Below, one piece after another: positions 23,448 to 33,699 of a stretch of 64,000 nucleotides of DNA (its first letter is position 1; every line of letters begins with the position of its first letter). Where the stretch lies: NCBI RefSeq assembly GCF_963678635.1, contig NC_087070.1, forward strand, positions 39,664,397-39,728,396. The letters are read 5' to 3'. Both the position numbers and the translations under genes were made by a program. This stretch comes from Symsagittifera roscoffensis. Its lineage: Eukaryota; Xenacoelomorpha; Acoela; Convolutidae. The notes beneath the pieces were generated by a model, which saw only the letters and a program-made list of their open reading frames with translations, was not told the DNA's origin and did not search any database.

Positions 23448-23867
23448 GCAGGGGCGGATCGGATCTAGGATTTTCTCGCGAGAAGGGGGCGGATTTTGAA
23501 AAAATAGCAAAAATTTTTTCAACTTTCTTTTTAGGTTGACCAAATGAATTTCTGAGCTCTCCCAGAGCACTAAACATTCCCTCCTTTGGCTAAATTTAGA
23601 GCGCCGCAGACAAAATTTCGAAAAAACAGGCCAAAGATGGCTTTTTTAGGCATTTTTAGAAAATGTTGACCATATTTTTTTTGGCCCGCGCTCGCTCCCC
23701 CCTCAAAATTAGCATATATTGGCGCTCAAGGCGTTTTCAAAAAATTTTAGGGTCCGCGTTCAAAAATGGATATCTCAAAATAGTACAAAGGATGGGTCGT
23801 CGGCAAGGGTCGAATCACTGAGAGAAGGGGCGTCCGCAACCCCCCCCCCCCCCCCAATCCGCCCCTG
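23448..23867 (-). mobile_element. MITE family A, full copy in inverted orientation (right arm)
   Basis: Near-perfect reverse complement of 22969-23379 with a handful of differences and a shorter poly-C end. Ends CCGCCCCTGC at 23867. Confidence 0.85.
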
Positions 23868-23939
23868 CGTGTAACTTGCACTTTTATCTCACGCCAAAAC
23901 TTGGTAACAATAGCGCAGATGACATAAATGATTACAAGA

Positions 23940-24120
23940 TTGCTTGTATTAGGGCAAAGCCCTGTATGTTCAGATTACCTTTTAATTTTTTGATAATATT
24001 TTTCCGGCGAAAAGTTTTCAACAAACTGTAATTGATTTTTTTTTCATCATACGCTGTGTCAAAGTGCGACTAATTATAAAATTTGTCCAAACTCAAATTG
24101 AAAAGATTTCAAAACTCAGA
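23940..24120 (-). mobile_element. MITE family B end fragment
   Basis: Starts with the family hairpin (TTAGGGCAAAGCCCTGTATGTT, 23949-23970) but loses resemblance after about 60 bp. Confidence 0.45.
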
Positions 24121-24129
24121 GTTCAGGTT

Positions 24130-24560
24130 GTATAAAAATGACGGTTAAAAATCATATTTTGTCATCTGGATTTCTTTTTTTTCAAATTTCTTTTTTTTTC
24201 TTTTTTTTTAAGAAGTACAAGGATTTTTTTTTTCAAAAATTGGATCCTAACAATTTTTTTGGACTGAAACCCCTTCAAAATTATTTCATAAGCACCAAAT
24301 TTGTTATTCTGGTTTTGTGAAATCTGTGGAAAAAATGCGCTATATTTTAATCCAGGAATTAACCACCAAAGCAAACAAATCGCTTTTAACAAACCAAAGC
24401 AAACACAGTTCCATCTTGTCTACGCAAGGTTTTCAAAAATCCACAACTTGTTTTAGCACAATTTTTGGCCCATTTTGAAATTTTTCTAAACTTGGCTGAC
24501 ACTAAAAAACCATTTGCAATTACATTTTTTTTCAGCTGCGAAGCTAATTCATAATGTATA
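24130..24560. other. AT-rich non-coding stretch
   Basis: Poly-T/poly-A runs; nothing recognised. Confidence 0.35.
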
Positions 24561-24570
24561 TATCTGTTCT

Positions 24571-24956
24571 ACCAGGTGCTAGGGATTTTAGCAGACCGCT
24601 TCTAAGCAGATAATTTTTTTAGCAGACTCAGAACATTAGCAAGTCAAATGTGGCATTGGCGACTAGCGACAGCTTGCTCCGGTGCTCTTCCATTCGGCAT
24701 GAGTGTTATTGTGCGCGTAAATCTTTGTTTTTCCGCTAATTTAGACTATAGAGTTTTTGAAGTTGATAGTTTAATTGACAGATCGTAAGATGACTGTCTC
24801 AAACAGGGAAGCTTGACCCAGCGGCGAGCGTGTTTTTACGCATGTCAAGTCAGTTGATCATGCGTCAGTCTTATTACGTTGGGTCTGCTAAAGACTTATC
24901 TTTCACTTGTCTTGCTAAAAGATTAGCCTGCTAAGCGATCGGTCCTCGTGCTACCG
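24571..24956. mobile_element. About 390-bp element with imperfect terminal inverted repeats (hAT-like size)
   Basis: The left end, 'gaccgcttctaagcaga' then 'ttttttagcagac', is mirrored at the right by the complement of 'gtcttgctaaaagattagcctgc' and 'taagcgatcggtc'. Outer bases ACCAGGTGCTAGGG and CCTCGTGCTACCGG also pair roughly. No target-site duplication could be fixed. Non-coding. Confidence 0.4.
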
Positions 24957-25247
24957 GATGGGTTTCCGCATGAAACGTTATCATAAGAATCCATACAAGG
25001 TATCTGTGAAATAAAAAATGGTTGCCGCTAATTTAGTAGCCTCTGTGTTTGAGATTGCTAGTGTTTGTTCACACACCGTGAGATATTTATCCTAATTAGG
25101 AAAACTAGACGCCAGACTAGGCGTTTTCTTACGTCTGGCAATCAATTCTGCATTAGTTGTGTTAGGTTGTTTTGTTGAAAGCTTCAGTTGTCATTTTTAA
25201 GGCTGTAAATATTTGAGTTAATTTCTGGGCTGCGATAATTCGTCGCT

Positions 25248-25772
25248 TATTGTTCCGACTTTCGTAGCAAAAGTAACGGAATATTTGTGCTCGGGGTGGA
25301 TTTTTTGCTTCAGACAAATTTCGACTTTTTACTTAGTCATTTTTGACAATTTTTTTATATTTCATTCAAAAGGCTTTGTTGTCCTGAGCGTAGATTTGAA
25401 ATGATATTTCACCTGTGTCCATTTTTCGTAAAATTATGGGGGTTTAAAGATTGCCTTTTTGGCCAATTAGGGACAATTAAGGCGCGACCTATTTCGCGCT
25501 TTTAATGCGTAAGCGGAGATAAAACCTGTCTTAGAAATCGTTAGTAACTTGTTGAACGAAGCTTATTTGCCATAATTGATTTGTTACTCGGAGTGAAATT
25601 TATCACTTCGAACTTTATTTGACGTGTGGGGTAATGATTTTCAGAAAAATCTCAAATTAAAAAAAAATCTTTTTTTATTTCATTCAATTTTTTTCGTGTA
25701 ATGGCTGCTCCATAGACCTTAAAAGGCAGTCGGAACATTCAGTTATTTACCCTGATACTAGCAGTTTTGTTT
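25248..25772 (+). mobile_element. MITE family B, full copy
   Basis: Begins TTGTTCCGACTTTCGTAGC, contains the inner landmarks (TATGGGGGTTTAAAGATTGCC, 'ggcgtgtggg') and ends GGCAGTCGGAACATTCAG plus 'actagcagttttgtt'. TGTTCCGACT and AGTCGGAACA are exact inverted repeats. Confidence 0.85.
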
Positions 25773-25799
25773 GTTTTGCACATTTTGTTTGTACTTAAG

Positions 25800-26320
25800 T
25801 GGCAAGGTTGGCAAGGTTGGCAAAATTTAATGTTTAAGTATGATGCCTGGTTTTCCGAAAATAGCTAGTTTCAAAGATCGCGCATTGGTACAAGTGTGAT
25901 TGAGGGGCACCAAGAATCCAGCAGAGTCGCTAATGTAAACACAGTGCCATAAATTTTTTCCATTCACTGCTCCGGTAATGCCAATCAAAGCATTGCATGG
26001 TTTTGCGCAAATGAGGCGTCTAAATTAAGCTTAAGAAAAGTCCTGAAAGCGACCGACCATTATATTGAAATACTGTGTAACAAAAACTGTATAACAAAAA
26101 TTTTCAGACTGTATAAGAAAAACATTCTCAAAATTTTAATTAAAATGTCAAAACTTGGATCGGTAAATTTAGTTAAAAAATATATTTCAAATTCAAAATA
26201 TAGAAATTGTATTGTTGAAGAATGTTGAATTACTTGTTTTTGACAAGTCAATCTAATGAAGAATAACCTCTCGTCTGTTCTTAATCTTTTTCCATTACAC
26301 TTGTTGTCCGTTCAACTATG
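25800..26320. other. AT-rich non-coding stretch
   Basis: Contains a 'ggcaaggtt' triplication at 25802-25822; nothing else recognised. Confidence 0.35.
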
Positions 26321-26330
26321 TGTCAGTTCG

Positions 26331-26437
26331 CTTGCGAGCTTCCGCTTCAAGATTATCTCCTGAAAAACACAGAAACCGAGACAGAATGTTCTCCCCTTAT
26401 CACTCGCACATCCTGAATAAATCTGATTTTTAAAATG
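26331..26437 (+). CDS. Weak candidate terminal exon
   Basis: A pyrimidine-rich tract ending in CTATGTGTCAG (26330) precedes less AT-rich DNA with two open frames. One stops at TGA with AATAAA overlapping (near 26415); the other runs on to TAA after NKSDF. No family is recognised; coding status is doubtful. Confidence 0.15.
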
Positions 26438-26577
26438 TCAAGTATTTTGACTTTAATCATCCATCATATCTAATTTAGTGAAACTGAAATGTGATTAAAA
26501 AACCTCGATTATAGAGATGACGTTTCGAAGTAAATGCGTATCTTTATACTAAAGTCCATTTGTTTCCAAATTTCAAA

Positions 26578-27098
26578 CAAGACTGCTCTGCTCATATCAG
26601 GGCGAAGCCCTGAATGTTCGGACTGCCTTTTCATATTTATCGAGCAGTAATCATATAAAAAAGTTTTAAATATAATAAAATAAAATGAACATTTTTTTCT
26701 AAAGTTTGAGATTTTTTATAAAAAAATCATTCCCCACTTGCCATATAAAATACAAAAGAACAGAATTTGCTCCTTGTAACAAATCAATTATGGCAAATAA
26801 GCTTCTTTCAACCAATTTGCAACGATTTATAAGACGGATTAAACCTCGCTTACACGTTAACAGCGCAAAAAAAAAAACGCGCGTTGATTGTCCCAAATCT
26901 TTAAACCCCCATTACTTTACGGCAAATGGTCGCAGGTTAAATATTTTTGGAAATTTAGGCTTAGTACAACAATACCTTTTGAATGATATAAAAAATTCCG
27001 TCAAAAATGGTTAGTTAAAAAGTCGCAATTTGTCTGAAGAAAAAAAATCCCACTCCGAGCACAAATATTCCGTTATTTTGTATCAAAAGTCGCAACAA
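26578..27098 (-). mobile_element. MITE family B copy, first of a head-to-tail pair
   Basis: Begins with 'gactgctctgctcatatcag' and the GGGCGAAGCCC hairpin, and ends 'aaaagtcgcaacaaca'. The 102-codon plus-strand frame inside it is an accident of the repeat. Confidence 0.8.
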
Positions 27099-27627
27099 CA
27101 AGACTGCTCCTATCAGGGCGAAGCCCTGAATGTTCCGACAGCTTTTTCAGGTTTATAGAAGTAATGACATAAAAAAATTAAATCTATAAAATAAAAAGAT
27201 ATTTTTTTCTAAAATTTGAAATTTTCTATGAAAATCATCACCCCACACGACATATAAAGTACAAAAGGATATGTTTCGCTCCTTTTAACAAAACAATTAT
27301 GGCAAAAAGCTTCTTTCAAACAATTTGATACAAATTTCTAAGACGGATTAAATCTTCGGTTAACGTTAATAGCTCGAAATATATCGCGCGTTAATTATCC
27401 CAAATTGGCCAAAATGGCAATCTTTAAACCCCCATAACTTTACGAAAAATAATCACAAGTGAAATATTTTTTCAAATCTAAGCTCAAGACAACAATACCT
27501 ATCGAATGATATTTAAAAAAGTCCGTCAAAATGGCTAATTAAAAAGTCAAAATTGGTCTGAAGAAAAAACCCACCCCGAGCACAAACACAAATATTCCGT
27601 TACTTTCGTAACAAAAGTCGGAGCAAA
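27099..27627 (-). mobile_element. MITE family B copy, second of the pair
   Basis: Starts directly where the previous copy ends, sharing 'aacaagactgctc', and closes CTTTCGTAACAAAAGTCGG. The two copies differ moderately, so this is an old tandem pair or one copy inserted at the end of another. Confidence 0.8.
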
Positions 27628-27940
27628 AATGTGAAGGACTATATGTCATTGGTGTGGTGTTTTGTTCCGAACGATTTCAGCTTCTGTTTTACAACCGTTT
27701 GCGACAGAACTCCTCAGAAATTTTTTAAATTTTTAGCACAAAACCGGGCAATCATATAACCTAGCTGAAAATAAGGAAATGTTGAATGAAATGTAACAGC
27801 TAGATTTCGCACAACTTTCACTCAAATGACGCACTCTTTGACTGGTTTTTATATTCTGGTACGTAATTTTCTGCTGGTTAATGTAGTCTTCACATTTCCC
27901 CTTCTTTTTTTCTTGGACTGGTTGTTTCACACTCGATTTA

Positions 27941-28113
27941 TTGTTCCGACTTTCAAAACGGAAGTAACGGAATATTTGCACTTGGGTTGCGTTTTTTTCG
28001 GCTTTTTCGACTTTTTTCTCCGACAATTTTCGACTTTTTAAATAAGCATTTTTGCCTTAGAAGATATTCGGAACAATCAGGGCGTTGCTTTGATACGAGC
28101 AGTATTGTTATTG
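27941..28113 (+). mobile_element. Internally deleted MITE family B copy
   Basis: Retains the TTGTTCCGACTTTC head and the 'cggaacaatcagggcgttgc' tail, but is only about 170 bp because the interior is missing. Confidence 0.7.
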
Positions 28114-28120
28114 ATCGAAA

Positions 28121-28185
28121 CAAAACTGATCGTATGAAGACAAAGCCTTGAATGTTCCGGCTGCCTCTTTTATTTGAAACAACAC
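28121..28185 (-). mobile_element. MITE family B end fragment
   Basis: 'agacaaagccttgaatgttccggctgcc' is the family end in opposite orientation to its neighbour. Confidence 0.55.
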
Positions 28186-28189
28186 TGTT

Positions 28190-28845
28190 CAAGTACCATG
28201 CATGTGTCCCAGAATCTGAAAACGAAGCAGAAAACACGAAGCAGAAAACAAAAAAAAAATGTTAAAAAAAAGAATTAGATTCACAGTCAAGAAAACGAAG
28301 TTTTATGTTCGAATTGCAATAAGTCCTTGACATATGCTGGGAATTTGTTTAGATTGTTTAGGATAATATGGGTGTCGTAAAGTTATTTCACTTAATTTTT
28401 CTATTTAGAAATTTTGATAAAGAAACCCAGTCTTGCAATTTTCAACAGAATTTTTTTATTTTTAGTAGAAAAGCCTTTCAGTGTCCTTTTTGCTGACTAA
28501 TACAGCAACAAATGTCAAGAAGCCATTGAAGGCGTAAAAAATTTTCAAAATAGCAGTGAAAAAAAATGAGAGATAAATCGCCAAAAAGAAAAAAGGCATT
28601 TTTTTAAAATCGAAATCTAAAATCTTTTAAAAGCAACCCTGAACTATCACGGACTTTGACATAATACTTCACTGGTCAGACCTGGCTCCAAGGATGGCTC
28701 AAAAGAAGGACTTTTTTTCGACAGGTAACCACAGATGCCTTTTTTACACAAAAATCTTGTTTGTTTTCCTGAAACTTGAGAAATAATTTTTTTTTTCAGA
28801 TGAAGTTTATTGCCGTTTATTTTAACTATAAGTAAAGTAGTGTTT
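28190..28845. other. AT-rich non-coding stretch
   Basis: Nothing recognised. Confidence 0.35.
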
Positions 28846-28847
28846 TA

Positions 28848-29180
28848 CGAGACTGCTCACACATTAAGGCGAAGTTCTCAAGGTTTCGAATGTGTTTTAA
28901 GGCCAAATAAATATTTTTTGGTTGAAAAATTGATAAAACAAATGAAAAGAAATTGTTTTCTTTCTCCCCCTACCGCACTATAAAAAAAACAAAGTGATTT
29001 ACTTAGCGTCTCGTATCTTGAAAATAAAACAAAATGAACTAATTCATTTTAGAACGTTGTAACTCGCAGCTTACGCGTGTTATAGAAGCACATTATTCGA
29101 GCGTTGATTATTCCCCAACTTGCCAAACTTTCAAAATTACAATACGAAAAACAATCACAGGTAACAATAACTTTCGGACG
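28848..29180 (-). mobile_element. MITE family B, degraded copy
   Basis: Hairpin end reduced to 'attaaggcgaagttct'. Further in, 'cgcagcttacgcgtgttatag' and 'cgagcgttgattattcc' match the family core. Confidence 0.5.
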
Positions 29181-29299
29181 TTCGAAGAAAAGCATTAATT
29201 TATATGTACTTTTTTCATTCAGTCAAAAACCGGTGATCAAATTAATAGTTTATACCCAGATTTTTTTCAATACATATGTGAAGATATCGACTTCTTGAG

Positions 29300-29670
29300 T
29301 TCAAATGTAACAAGTTATTTTAATTTTTTTTTTGTTTTTTTTTGCATGATCAAAATCTATGTGTAGTTTTTGTCATGGAACCGCGACAACTAGCAAGAAA
29401 ATACAACTCGTAAAAAAGACAACTCGCAAAGATTAAGGAAAGCGACAACTCGCAAGTTTTTGAAGCTAACTTGAACCTTTATGTTCTCGTTCTAAGGTCG
29501 CCGGTGGGCGCGCCACGCGGCGATAAACGGCTCTAAATTTCGTATTAAGTCCTACCCTCTGTTGCTCGCATCACTTATGGGTAAAATAACATTTATGAAA
29601 AGTCATAAAAAATTTCCAAGAGCACCTGAAGCAGTCTACGATTTGTCAAACTATAATTATATGCAACAGG
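29300..29670. repeat. ACAACTCGCAA microrepeats and a GC-rich patch
   Basis: Around 29385-29455 the phrase 'acaactcg(c/t)aa' occurs three times, with a variant 'acaactagcaa'. 29497-29530 is a GC-rich island of unknown nature. Confidence 0.4.
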
Positions 29671-30609
29671 TATAATTACCCGGTTTGACCTCCATAAACC
29701 GAAAATGCTTATCATACAAATCCATACACCGTAAATGCTTGTCATACAATGCCATACATCAAATGTTTTGAGAAAAGATAATCATTCATTTTCAAAATTT
29801 CATTGAAAAAAGATTCGAGCTAGTTTTTGCGGCTATTTGAACCAAATAAAAACGTCCGGTGATGAAAAAAAAAAAGGTTTTTTTTTGGAAACAATTGTTT
29901 ATCATACAGTTTCCTTATATAAAAATTGTTTGACTAGCATTTTTTGATGGCGTCAATAAAACTGGAAAATTAAAATTGAAATCTCCCCAAATTCTTTTCA
30001 ACCGCCAATCGAATTTTGTACACAAACAAACCTTTTCAAAAAAAACTGTGTATGCAAATTTTTTTGTCTGCATAACGTAGTACTGGATGCACAGAAATTG
30101 GATTTTTTTACGTTTCACTAGATATTTGTAACAGGCTGAAAACTTCTATTTCTTTTGTTTTGCATGTTTATATATGCCTTGATCAATGTCTGATAATTTG
30201 AGAATTCTAATTTAAAAACTAATTTTCTTTGAAAATGCTTGCCAAAAACTAAAAGTCGGATGCTTTCGTATTTGATTTTTGCTTTCATTCAATGATTTGG
30301 TCTTGGTTCCAATGCATTATAAACCCCAGACGACCAACCCTTTGGTAAGTCTAGTTTTGAGTAAACAATGATTTTAGTCACAAACACATCCCAAAAAATT
30401 TGAGAATTAAATTTTTTTATAAAGAAATCAATTTTTTGGTCTATGAAAAATTGCTTGTCCTACAGAATCTATGTATGAAAACTGCTTACCTTAGAGTTTT
30501 CTAAACATTTTCTGTATCAATGGATTTATACGAAACTGTATGATAAGCATTTTTTCATTAATGGAAATTGTAGGAAACGCATTGGTTCAACCCGGGTAGC
30601 TATAATTAC
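29671..30609 (+). mobile_element. TIR element E, complete, with duplicated target site
   Basis: Ends are ACCCGGTTTGACCTCC (29678) and the complement of GGTTCAACCCGGGTAGC (30600). TATAATTAC occurs at 29671-29679 and 30601-30609, consistent with a 7-9 bp target-site duplication. Subterminal 'ATGCTTATCATAC' motifs recur in both orientations near each end. No transposase frame is visible, so it is non-autonomous. A 9-bp duplication would suit a MULE, and a MULE transposase relic lies 2.5 kb away. Confidence 0.65.
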
Positions 30610-30929
30610 GAGTTTGGAAAAAATGGCTTTACTTCGCGAACAGGAGACTATTGAAATTAAACACAGTGTTTTTGATAGCAAAATTATCTGTATAGGAATT
30701 TCATACAATATTTCATGGGTACAAGAGTAATAGAGGAAAAATTGGCGGTGGTTTAGAAGTCAAATTCATTGGTGAAAAGTTTCTTGTGTATATTTTTTCT
30801 CTATTACTTAACAAAGTGAAAAGGTGTAATTGTAAAATCTGTGATGAAATTTTGCAATCAAAACCCAAAGTTCGTCTAAAAAGTAAATAGTTATCTTTTG
30901 CGTTTCAAACAATCATAAAATACTGCCAA

Positions 30930-31212
30930 AAAATCTCAGCTTACGCGTTATTTGCGCGAATTATATCGCGCGTTAATTGTCCCAAATTCGCCAAAATGGC
31001 AATCTTTAAACCCCCAAAACTTAACGAAAAACGATCACAGGTAAAATATTTTTTAAAATTTAAGCTCAAGACAACAATACCTTTTGATTGATATTTTAAA
31101 AGTTCTGTCAAAAATGGCTAATTCAAAAGTCGAAATTTGTCTGAAGAAAAAAACCCCACCCCGAGCACAAATATTCCGTTACTTTTGTTACGAAAGTCGG
31201 AAGAAAAATAAA
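30930..31212 (-). mobile_element. MITE family B, truncated copy
   Basis: Starts at the core ('agcttacgcgttatttgcgcg') and runs to the intact hairpin end CCGTTACTTTTGTTACGAAAG TCGG. The other half is missing. Confidence 0.75.
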
Positions 31213-31219
31213 TGAGCAC

Positions 31220-31735
31220 TTTTGGGTATTGACGTTTTCCTCTCTTTGTGTCTCTTTTTGTTTATTTTTCTTTTAAATCTTTACAATTTCGTAGCAATTA
31301 TTACAACAAAAACTGAACTTAAGAAATAATTTTCAATGAAAAATCCATTATAATGTCAACAAAACCAATTTTAAATTAATTCCAACTGAGCTGCAAAAAA
31401 TCAATTACAATCTCTCAATCGAGGAAATTTCATGGCGGGCTGTAAAAACTTATTTGTTTGGAGTCAATGGAGACAGAATATTAAGATGAGATTATATTAA
31501 GACGACTAATTGAATGAGCTTCACAAGCTTGTCTTTTTTTGTCGTTTTGTAGTCTTCTGATTGGATGCATCTTTCCAGACAGGTTGAAGTCAAACTCAAG
31601 GGAGGTCTCCTCGTCCATCAACCATGAAGCAGAAAAAAGAAAGTTCATTTCTCCAACTTTTAATATAAGCATAATACTTAAGGCACCAATACTCAAAATG
31701 AATAATTAGTATTGATAAGAGCATCTTAAGAGGGG
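31220..31735. other. AT-rich non-coding stretch
   Basis: A 71-codon minus frame (31481-31696) in moderately mixed DNA has no recognisable motif. Confidence 0.3.
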
Positions 31736-31845
31736 ACAAACAGAAAAAAAGGTATCTATGTGAAATTATTCACGTCATCATAACAGCGTCTTTGAGGGGA
31801 CAAAAAGAAGAAAAAATATCTATGTGAACCAATTCACAGTCTGCC
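31735..31845. repeat. Imperfect tandem duplication of about 65 bp
   Basis: 'gaggggacaaacagaaaaaa...tatctatgtgaaattattcac' recurs as 'gaggggacaaaaagaagaaa...tatctatgtgaaccaattcac'. Confidence 0.65.
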
Positions 31846-31999
31846 AAAAGGCACAATAAAACCCCAAGAAGTTTCTCAGTTAATTTTTTTCGTACAATTT
31901 GTTATCTACCGTAAAATTCAGTTAGCATAATTCAAGTACTTAAGTTTACACGAATTAAGGAAGTTGCAGCTTATGAATAGCTTTCTATGCAATAGAAGT

Positions 32000-32475
32000 C
32001 AACCAACCCTTGACGTTGATCAAGGCATACAGAAACATGCCATACAAAAGAAAAAGAAACATTTTTAGCGTTTTTGAAAACAATTTATCCAGAAAAACGG
32101 GGAAAAAATCACATTTTTGTGTATCCAGGTCTAAGTTATGCAGTTATGCACAAACAAAACTAAATTTTGCATGCCATTTTTTTGAAAACTGTTTGCTTGA
32201 GTACAGAATTCGAGTTGCGGTTAATTTAAAACAAATTATTTTTTGGGGGCAAGTTCAAAATTATATGATTAGCATTTTTTTAGGACAAAATTTTTTCTGT
32301 TTTTATTTAGTACGATACACGGACTTTTATGCCAAAACAAAAAAAAAGTTCTCTGGAAATTCGATGACACCATTTTAGCAAAATGTATGAATTTGTGTGA
32401 CCAGTACTTTTTCATAGTCTTAGTTTAGGGAATTGTATGACTAGCATTTTTTTTCTATGGTTTTCAACCCGGCAG
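32000..32475 (-). mobile_element. Element E relative, inverted and shorter
   Basis: 32100-32300 matches the reverse complement of about 29930-30118. The right end 'gactagcatttttttt...tttcaacccggcag' corresponds to the complement of the E left end. The left end is not clear. Confidence 0.5.
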
Positions 32476-32479
32476 TATA

Positions 32480-33060
32480 GTAAAATATATTATCGGCTAA
32501 AATTAAGATTGAAAAAATGAAAGAAAATATATTATCTAACTGGTATTAATTTTTTGATTAAGTTTCTTTTTGGCTTCGTGTTTTTTGGCATTGCGTCCAA
32601 AAAAAGGAGAGTGCGATAAAACTGGTGAGTTGATTCAAGACTGCTTAGATGTAAGCAAGCTTTACGCTATCAACAATCTTGAAATTCACAAAAATTAACG
32701 TAGGAAAATTCTAGAGTTAATTTTTCTCGTTAGATTCGCGACGTTTTTGTATGGCCTGACAGCACCCTGACAGAAAAATGAATCGTTTTTAATTTTTCAA
32801 AAAGCTTCTAGCATAGGAGAACAAACTTTGAGTTGGGTAGGTGAACAATTCGGTGTTTGTAAGGAGTTCAAAGGATCAAACTCTGGAGATCAAGTGATCA
32901 AATCTCCGGCGGCACAAATTTTTTTTGAAATCTGGGTAAATTTGAAATGGGGTGAAAATAAAATCAACATTTTGTATAAATCTAGTTTTTTGCCGCTTCA
33001 AAATCGACTCCAGAAAACAAAGTAAACTTAAACGCAGTGGTGAAGTCTTCTACGGGCAGA
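32480..33060. other. AT-rich stretch without clear features
   Basis: It lies just downstream of the MULE relic and could hold its eroded C-terminal part. Confidence 0.3.
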
Positions 33061-33119
33061 ATTGTTGCGGACAAAAGCATTCAAACAAGCTCTCAAAACG
33101 TAAAATCCTTGTTGTGTTT

Positions 33120-33690
33120 TTCAGTGCTGCCTGTCGACTGATTAAGCCGCCGGACTCATTGACCCATATGGAAGAAACAAAATCGAATTTAACCGCTCAG
33201 ATGGGTAGATTTGATTGAGTTTCGCACAGCTACTTCAAGTTAACTGTAACGCATTTTGGGAACTCAACTCGCAGAATAAACAGAAGGCAACAACAAGTTG
33301 AATCCTTTTTTTACTAAAAGCCTAGCGTAAATGAGAAGTACAAGACATCTTTCAACTAAAGCGTGTTTTTGTAAAATTTTGTTAGAAAAAACATTCGGAG
33401 CAGTCGAAAACGTTTCATCGCAAAACCAATTACCTACTAGTTCAAGTTTGTCTAGCCCAGGTAACTTCGCAAACACAATAACCTGATCTTCGTCTTAGGG
33501 ACTAGAATTGTGTAAAACAACTGCTCCCCATCGTGAGGTTTCCGTAGGGCCGGAGAGATAATTCACAGCAATATTTTTTTTCGCAACTAGCTCTAATAAC
33601 AGCTTCTTGGTAAGCAGAGTAGCATGGTAAATGAACAGCTGTTTCTCGATTAACATTATTATGGGCTTCAAAAAAAGTCTACCCTGGTGT
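33120..33690 (-). pseudogene. MULE-type (Mutator-like) transposase relic
   Basis: On the minus strand, PHDGEQLFYT near 33545 resembles the family's 'l.geqFllyDsg' lead-in. DEDQVIVFA follows near 33500-33475, then WFCDETFSTAPNVFS near 33425-33380. This is the 'W..DGTFktaP.lF' strand carrying the first catalytic Asp, with DGTF changed to DETF. After a block ending KKGFNLL come LEVAVRNSIKS and FCFFHMGQ*VRRLNQSTG. The latter is the conserved 'GC.FHl.Qs..R.iq..G' segment, with a stop in place of the serine. The run 33476-33120 keeps one frame despite four stops; upstream pieces need frame changes. Such enzymes cut and paste DNA with a DDE nuclease; this one is dead. Confidence 0.65.
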
Positions 33691-33699
33691 AAAACTCGA

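Noticed and set aside
23250-23577. Isoleucine/tyrosine-repeat frames on both strands
   Set aside because: Translation of the (TA)n spacer between inverted MITEs.
26706-27014. 102-codon plus-strand frame
   Set aside because: Lies wholly within a family B MITE and is not kept open in other copies.
29497-29530. GC-rich patch as an rRNA or snRNA fragment
   Set aside because: Too short and no recognisable conserved stem or binding sequence.
32010-32378. 122-codon plus-strand frame
   Set aside because: Falls in an element E relative; the homologous stretch at 29.9-30.1 kb does not keep the frame and there is no domain.
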